A stretch of 64,000 nt of DNA from DASSTY01 sp035760645 (lineage in GTDB: Bacteria; Gemmatimonadota; Gemmatimonadetes; Gemmatimonadales; GWC2-71-9): assembly GCA_035760645.1 (NCBI GenBank), contig DASTSO010000136.1:1-64000 (forward strand), written 5' to 3'. Both the position numbers and the translations under genes were made by a program. Under the pieces are notes generated by a model. The model was given only the letters and a program-made list of their open reading frames with translations, had not been told where the DNA came from and searched no databases. Shown here piece by piece: positions 59,649 to 64,000 of this stretch. Position 1 is the stretch's first letter, and every line of letters starts with the position of its first letter.

Positions 59649-60091
59649 CCATGGAGCCAATGGACATGGACATGGAGCCGTTCGACATCGATCCGCGACC
59701 CGACCCCGTGCTCGGGCATCTCCTGCGCGAGCACCTGGGCGCGCCGGACGACGCCGCCTTCGCGGCGCGCGTCCGCGCCCGGCTCGGCGAGCTCGAGCGG
59801 CCGTGGCGCGGGCGCGGGCGCACGAGCTGGGACGTGCTCGCCGGCTGGGCCGCCCCGGGCCTCGCCGCGGCCGCGGCCGCGGCGGTGCTCGTCCTCGCGA
59901 TCGGCTGGTGGCTGCTGCAGGGCGGCGCGGCCGCGGGCCCCGCTGCGGGCAGCGCCGCGGGCCCCATGGCGGCCGGCGGCATGCCGCGCCTCGAGGACGC
60001 GCTCGCCGGCGGCGTGCCCGCCGTGCTCACCGCGAGCGCGCCGCCCCCGTCGGCCGACGCGGTCCTCGGCGCGATCATGGAGGACCGGTGA
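59645..60091 (+). CDS. Single-pass anti-sigma-like membrane protein
   Basis: 148 aa: Met/Asp-rich N-terminus, a helical cytoplasmic part (residues 20-65), one membrane helix (about 70-92), and an Ala/Pro/Gly-rich periplasmic tail. No zinc-finger HCC motif. The position directly after the sigma gene, with ATGA overlap, and the topology indicate an anti-sigma factor. ATG 59645. Overlaps the next gene by TGATG. Confidence 0.7.
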   Translation: MTMEPMDMDMEPFDIDPRPDPVLGHLLREHLGAPDDAAFAARVRARLGELERPWRGRGRTSWDVLAGWAAPGLAAAAAAAVLVLAIGWWLLQGGAAAGPAAGSAAGPMAAGGMPRLEDALAGGVPAVLTASAPPPSADAVLGAIMEDR

Positions 60092-60480
60092 TGAGCTCGC
60101 GCGGCACCGCCGTGGTGCTGCTCGTCGCCGCGTTCCTCGTCGGCCTCGCCGCGGGCGCCGGCGCGATGGCGGTGCGCACGCGCGCGCGCACCGGCGACGC
60201 GACCGTCGCGCCGGCGGCGCGCACGTCCGAGGGCTATCTCGATCGTCTCACCCGCGATCTCGCGCTCACCCCCGTGCAGCGCGACAGCGTGCGTGCGGTG
60301 CTCGAGCGGCACCGGCCCCAGATGGATTCGCTGTGGCAATCGGTGCGGCCGCGCTTTGAAACTTTGCGGACCACGATTCGTTCGGAGATCCGCACTCACC
60401 TCACCCCCGAGCAACGGGCCCGGTATGAACAGTTGCTGGAACGCCGTCGGCATGACGGTCCCTCCCCGCCGCCGCGCTGA
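60091..60480 (+). CDS. Spy/CpxP-like periplasmic protein
   Basis: 129 aa: an N-terminal membrane or signal helix (about 7-28), then a helical hairpin with two LTxxQ-type motifs, LALTPVQRDSV and HLTPEQRARYEQLL, the mark of the CpxP/Spy/heavy-metal sensor group. It may chaperone proteins or sense envelope damage and act with the anti-sigma protein. ATG 60091 overlaps the previous stop; the 3' end overlaps the next gene by 29 bases. Confidence 0.8.
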   Translation: MSSRGTAVVLLVAAFLVGLAAGAGAMAVRTRARTGDATVAPAARTSEGYLDRLTRDLALTPVQRDSVRAVLERHRPQMDSLWQSVRPRFETLRTTIRSEIRTHLTPEQRARYEQLLERRRHDGPSPPPR

Positions 60481-61878
60481 CGCGGTGCGCCTCCTCGCTC
60501 GCACGGGCCTCGCGCGCGCGGGCCTCGCCGGCCTCGCCGGCCTGGCGGCGCTCGCACCCGGCGCGCTCGCGGCCCAGACGCCGGCCGCCGCGGCCGTGGC
60601 GCGCCTGACGCCGGACACGCTCGCGCGGCCCGCCGTGACGCTGGCCGACGCGATCCGTCGCGCCGAGCAGGTGCAGCCGAGCGTGGCACAGGCGCGCGGC
60701 AACGTGCGCTCGGCCGAGGCGCGGACGCGCTCCGCGACGCTGGGCGCCTACCTCCCGGACGTGAACTTCTCGACGTCGGGCAGCAACAACTACTCGGGCG
60801 GCGACGCGACCACGACCGCGTCGGGCCAGGTGATCCCCGGCGGCCGCACGGTGAACTCGTTCAACACCGGGGTCAGCGCGAGCCTCGACCTCTTCACCGG
60901 CTTCCGCCGCGGCGCCGACGCGCGCGCCGCGCGCGCCAGCGAGACCGCGGCCGACGCCTCGCTCGTCAACGCCCGCTTCCAGCAGGCGCTCACGACGACG
61001 AACACCTTCTTCGACGCCCTCTCGGCCCAGCAGCTCGTGAGCGCGCGCGAGGCCGGGGTGCGCCGCGCCGAGGAGCAGCTCAAGGTCAGCGTGGCCAAGC
61101 TGCAGGCGGGCTCCGCCACGCGCTCCGACTCGCTCCGCTCGACCGTCACCCTCGGCACCGCGCAGCTCCAGCTGATCCAGGCGCAGGTGCAGCTCGCCAC
61201 CGCCGAGGCGAACCTCGCGCGGCTCGTCGGCGCGCCCGGCCGTGTGCGCGCGGCCGACGACTCGGCCTTCTACCGGCCGGTCGTGCTCGACACGGCGGCG
61301 CTGCGGGCCGAGGCGCTCGCGCAGTCGCCGCAGGTCCAGAGCGCGACGGCGAGCGCCGCCGCGGCCGCCGCGGCCGAGCGGGCCGCGCGGGCGGCGTACT
61401 GGCCCTCGCTCACGCTGGGCGGCAGCCTCGGCTGGAACGGCAGCGACGCCGTGCGGTCGAACAATCCGTCGCCGAACCTGTTCGACCTGAACCCCAACCG
61501 GCAGGTGAGCCTGCGGCTGAGCTGGAGCCTCTTCAACGGCTTCCAGCGCGAGCAGACGATCGCCCAGCAGGCCGCCACCGCCGACGTGGCCGAGGCCCAG
61601 GCGGCCGACGCGCGCCGGCAGGTCGAGGCGGGACTCGTCGCCGCGCTCGCGCAGCTCGACGCCGCCCACGCGCAGGTCGCCATCACGCAGACCAGCGTGG
61701 CGGCGGCGCGCGAGGACCTGCGCGTCGTGCAGGAGCGCTACCGGCTCGGCGCCTCGACGATCGTCGACGTGCTCACCAGCCAGGAGAACCTCAACCAGGC
61801 GGAGGTGGACGTGGTGAACGCCCGCTATGCGTTCCTCCGCGCCAAGGCGCAGCTCGAGGCGCTGATCGGACGGCCGCT

Positions 61879-61882
<4 letters not shown>
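60452..61882 (+). CDS. TolC family outer-membrane channel
   Basis: 476 aa, second TolC homologue in the window. Signal sequence ends near LAAQ (about 43). Two TolC repeats with PDVNFSTSGSNNYSG, SLDLFTGFRRGADARAAR, SWSLFNGFQREQTIAQQ and LRVVQERYRLGASTIVDVLTSQENL. ATG 60452 lies inside the Spy-like gene and has a weak purine-rich site. Its TGA overlaps the ATPase GTG. It would be the outer channel for the MacAB-type exporter encoded downstream. Confidence 0.9.
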
Positions 61883-62654
<772 letters not shown>

Positions 62655-62655
<1 letters not shown>

Positions 62656-64000
62656 TGCGCACGCCGCGACCCATCCCGACCCACGCCCTGCCGACGCTCC
62701 TCGTCGCCGGGGGCACGCTCCTGCTCGGCGCCTGCAAGAAGGAGGTGCCGCAGCTCGCCTATCAGGCCGTCCCGGTCGAGCGCCGCGACGTCGTCGTCAG
62801 CGTCCAGGCCTCGGGCGCCATCCAGCCCGACACCACGGTCGAGGTGAAGTCGAAGGCCTCGGGCGAGGTGCTGCAGATCCTGGCCGAGACGGGCCAGCTC
62901 GTGCAGCGGGGCGACCTGCTGGTGAAGATCGACCCGCGCATCCCGCGCAACGCGGTCGCGCTGGCGCAGTCCGACCTCACCGTCGCGCGCGCCCAGCTCG
63001 CCAACGCGAAGGCGCAGAAGGAGCGGGCCGACGCGCTCTACAAGAGCCAGTCCATCACGCAGCAGGAGCACGACCAGGCGAACCTCGACTACGCCAACGC
63101 CCAGGCGAACGTCGTGAAGGCGCAGGTCGCGCTCGAGAACGCCAACATCCAGCTCGCCGACGCCAACGTGCGCGCCCCGATCACCGGCACGATCATCGAG
63201 AAGTCGATCGAGCGCGGCACGATCATCACGAGCGCCACGGGGAACGTCTCGGGCGGCACCGTGCTGCTCAAGATGGCCGACCTGAGCCTGGTGCAGGTGC
63301 AGGCGCTGGTGGACGAGACCGACATCGGCAAGATCCGGCCGGGGCTGTCGGCCACCGTGACGGTGGACGCCTATCCCAACCGCCCCTTCCAGGGCGAGGT
63401 GCTCAAGATCGAGCCGCAGGCGACGGTGAACCAGAACGTGACCCAGTTCCCCGTCCGCGTCCGGATCGACAACCGCGGCGGCCTCCTGCGGCCGGGCATG
63501 AACACCGAGGTCGAGATCCACGTGGGCGAGCGCGACAGCGTGCTCACCGTGCCCGTGGCCGCGCTGCGCACCCCGCGCGACGTCGGCTCGGCCGCCCAGG
63601 TGCTCGGCCTCGACCCGGCGCAGGTGCAGAAGGACCTCGCCGCCCAGCCCGCGCCGCCGGCCGGCGCGGGCGCCGACACCACGGGCCGCACCTCGATGGG
63701 CGCCTCGACGCCCGGCGGCGCGGCGCCGGCCGATTCGGCCGCGAAGGCCGCGGGCAAGCCGGAGTCCGCGGGCGCGGGCGCGGCCAACACGATGACCATG
63801 CCCGACGGCCGCACGGTGAAGCTCCCGGAGGGCGTCACCGCGGAGCAGGTGCGGGCGATCTTCGCCAAGTTCCGTAGCGGCGAGCAGCCGAGTGCGTCGG
63901 AGCGCGCCATCATGATGAAGATGCGGCAGCTCAACGGCGGCGCGGGCGGCGGCCGCGGTGGCCGCTCGGGCCGGGGCGGCGCGGGCGGCGCCGATCCGCT
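62655..64000 (+). CDS. MacA-type efflux adaptor with C-terminal extension (3' cut)
   Basis: At least 448 aa, open at the window end. Lipobox LGAC at residue 27 makes it a lipoprotein in the periplasm. Lipoyl halves (SGEVLQILAETGQLVQRGDLLVKID and RAPITGTIIEKSIERGTIITSA), a helical hairpin (about 90-160) and the beta-barrel domain are those of MacA. From about residue 315 a long Ala/Gly/Pro tail begins, holding MTMPDGRTVKLPEGVTAEQVRAIFAKF and a Gly/Arg-rich end, not usual in MacA. It hands substrates from the inner-membrane pump to TolC. Confidence 0.9.

Overview
The window is a very GC-rich (well above 70% by eye, not computed), densely packed chromosomal stretch from a diderm bacterium. Two TolC-type channels, a FadL-type barrel, a Spy/CpxP-like protein and many lipoproteins require an outer membrane. 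GTG starts are frequent, and stop/start overlaps of the ATGA or GTGA kind join most operon genes. The gene mix fits Gemmatimonadota best; this is inference, because no rRNA gene is present. I see no tRNA, rRNA, CRISPR array, phage or IS element, so the window looks like core chromosome with unusual intergenic DNA.

Layout. 1-4.3 kb (minus): a truncated lipoprotein gene, an M16 zinc protease and a TPR protein. 4.5-9.4 kb (plus): a TetR regulator with a palindromic operator on its own promoter, followed by a TolC/EmrA/EmrB multidrug pump. 9.6-13.2 kb (minus): 1-pyrroline-5-carboxylate dehydrogenase, a WtpA-like binding protein and a PAP2 phosphatase. 13.3-15.5 kb: a lipoprotein, CutA and a His/Met-rich barrel-like protein behind a CsoR-like copper box. 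15.5-21.0 kb: a zinc-finger anti-sigma-like protein, a YfcC transporter, thioredoxin 2, a GNAT protein and an acyl-ACP desaturase operon. 21.2-26.9 kb: a SAM-II riboswitch controlling metH and a homocysteine methyltransferase/MTHFR fusion. 27-33.3 kb: acyl-CoA dehydrogenase, low-complexity small proteins, PBP4-type DacB and an M42 peptidase. 33.4-38.1 kb (minus): an ECF vitamin-type transporter (S, T and two ATPases) coupled to a HEAT-repeat protein. 38.2-46.7 kb (plus): M28 peptidase, GAF/fRMsr-like protein, deacetylase, S33 hydrolase, an unknown gene coupled to PolX and endonuclease III, a secreted protein and a phosphodiester glycosidase. 46.8-49.6 kb (minus): a PAS-GGDEF-EAL protein. 49.9-58.9 kb (plus): methyltransferase, YyaL, cyclophilin, a DUF6941-like protein, FadL with an SGNH lipoprotein, HD protein and a phospholipase D/cardiolipin synthase. 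59-64 kb (plus): an overlapping operon of ECF sigma factor, anti-sigma-like protein, Spy-like protein, TolC, MacB-type ATPase and MacA-type adaptor, cut by the window end.

Main points of interest. (1) The SAM-II aptamer before metH has a tail that can pair with the loop of the downstream hairpin, giving two exclusive folds. (2) At least eight gene boundaries carry nested elements: a G-rich short-repeat arm, usually a central terminator hairpin, then a matching C-rich arm, often running straight into the next promoter -10. (3) The two ECF ATPases have lost complementary motifs, leaving one intact composite ATP site. (4) PolX has lost its polymerase aspartates but keeps its PHP domain. (5) A sigma/anti-sigma/envelope sensor/efflux operon. 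(6) Several genes appear leaderless, one of them under a copper-type operator.
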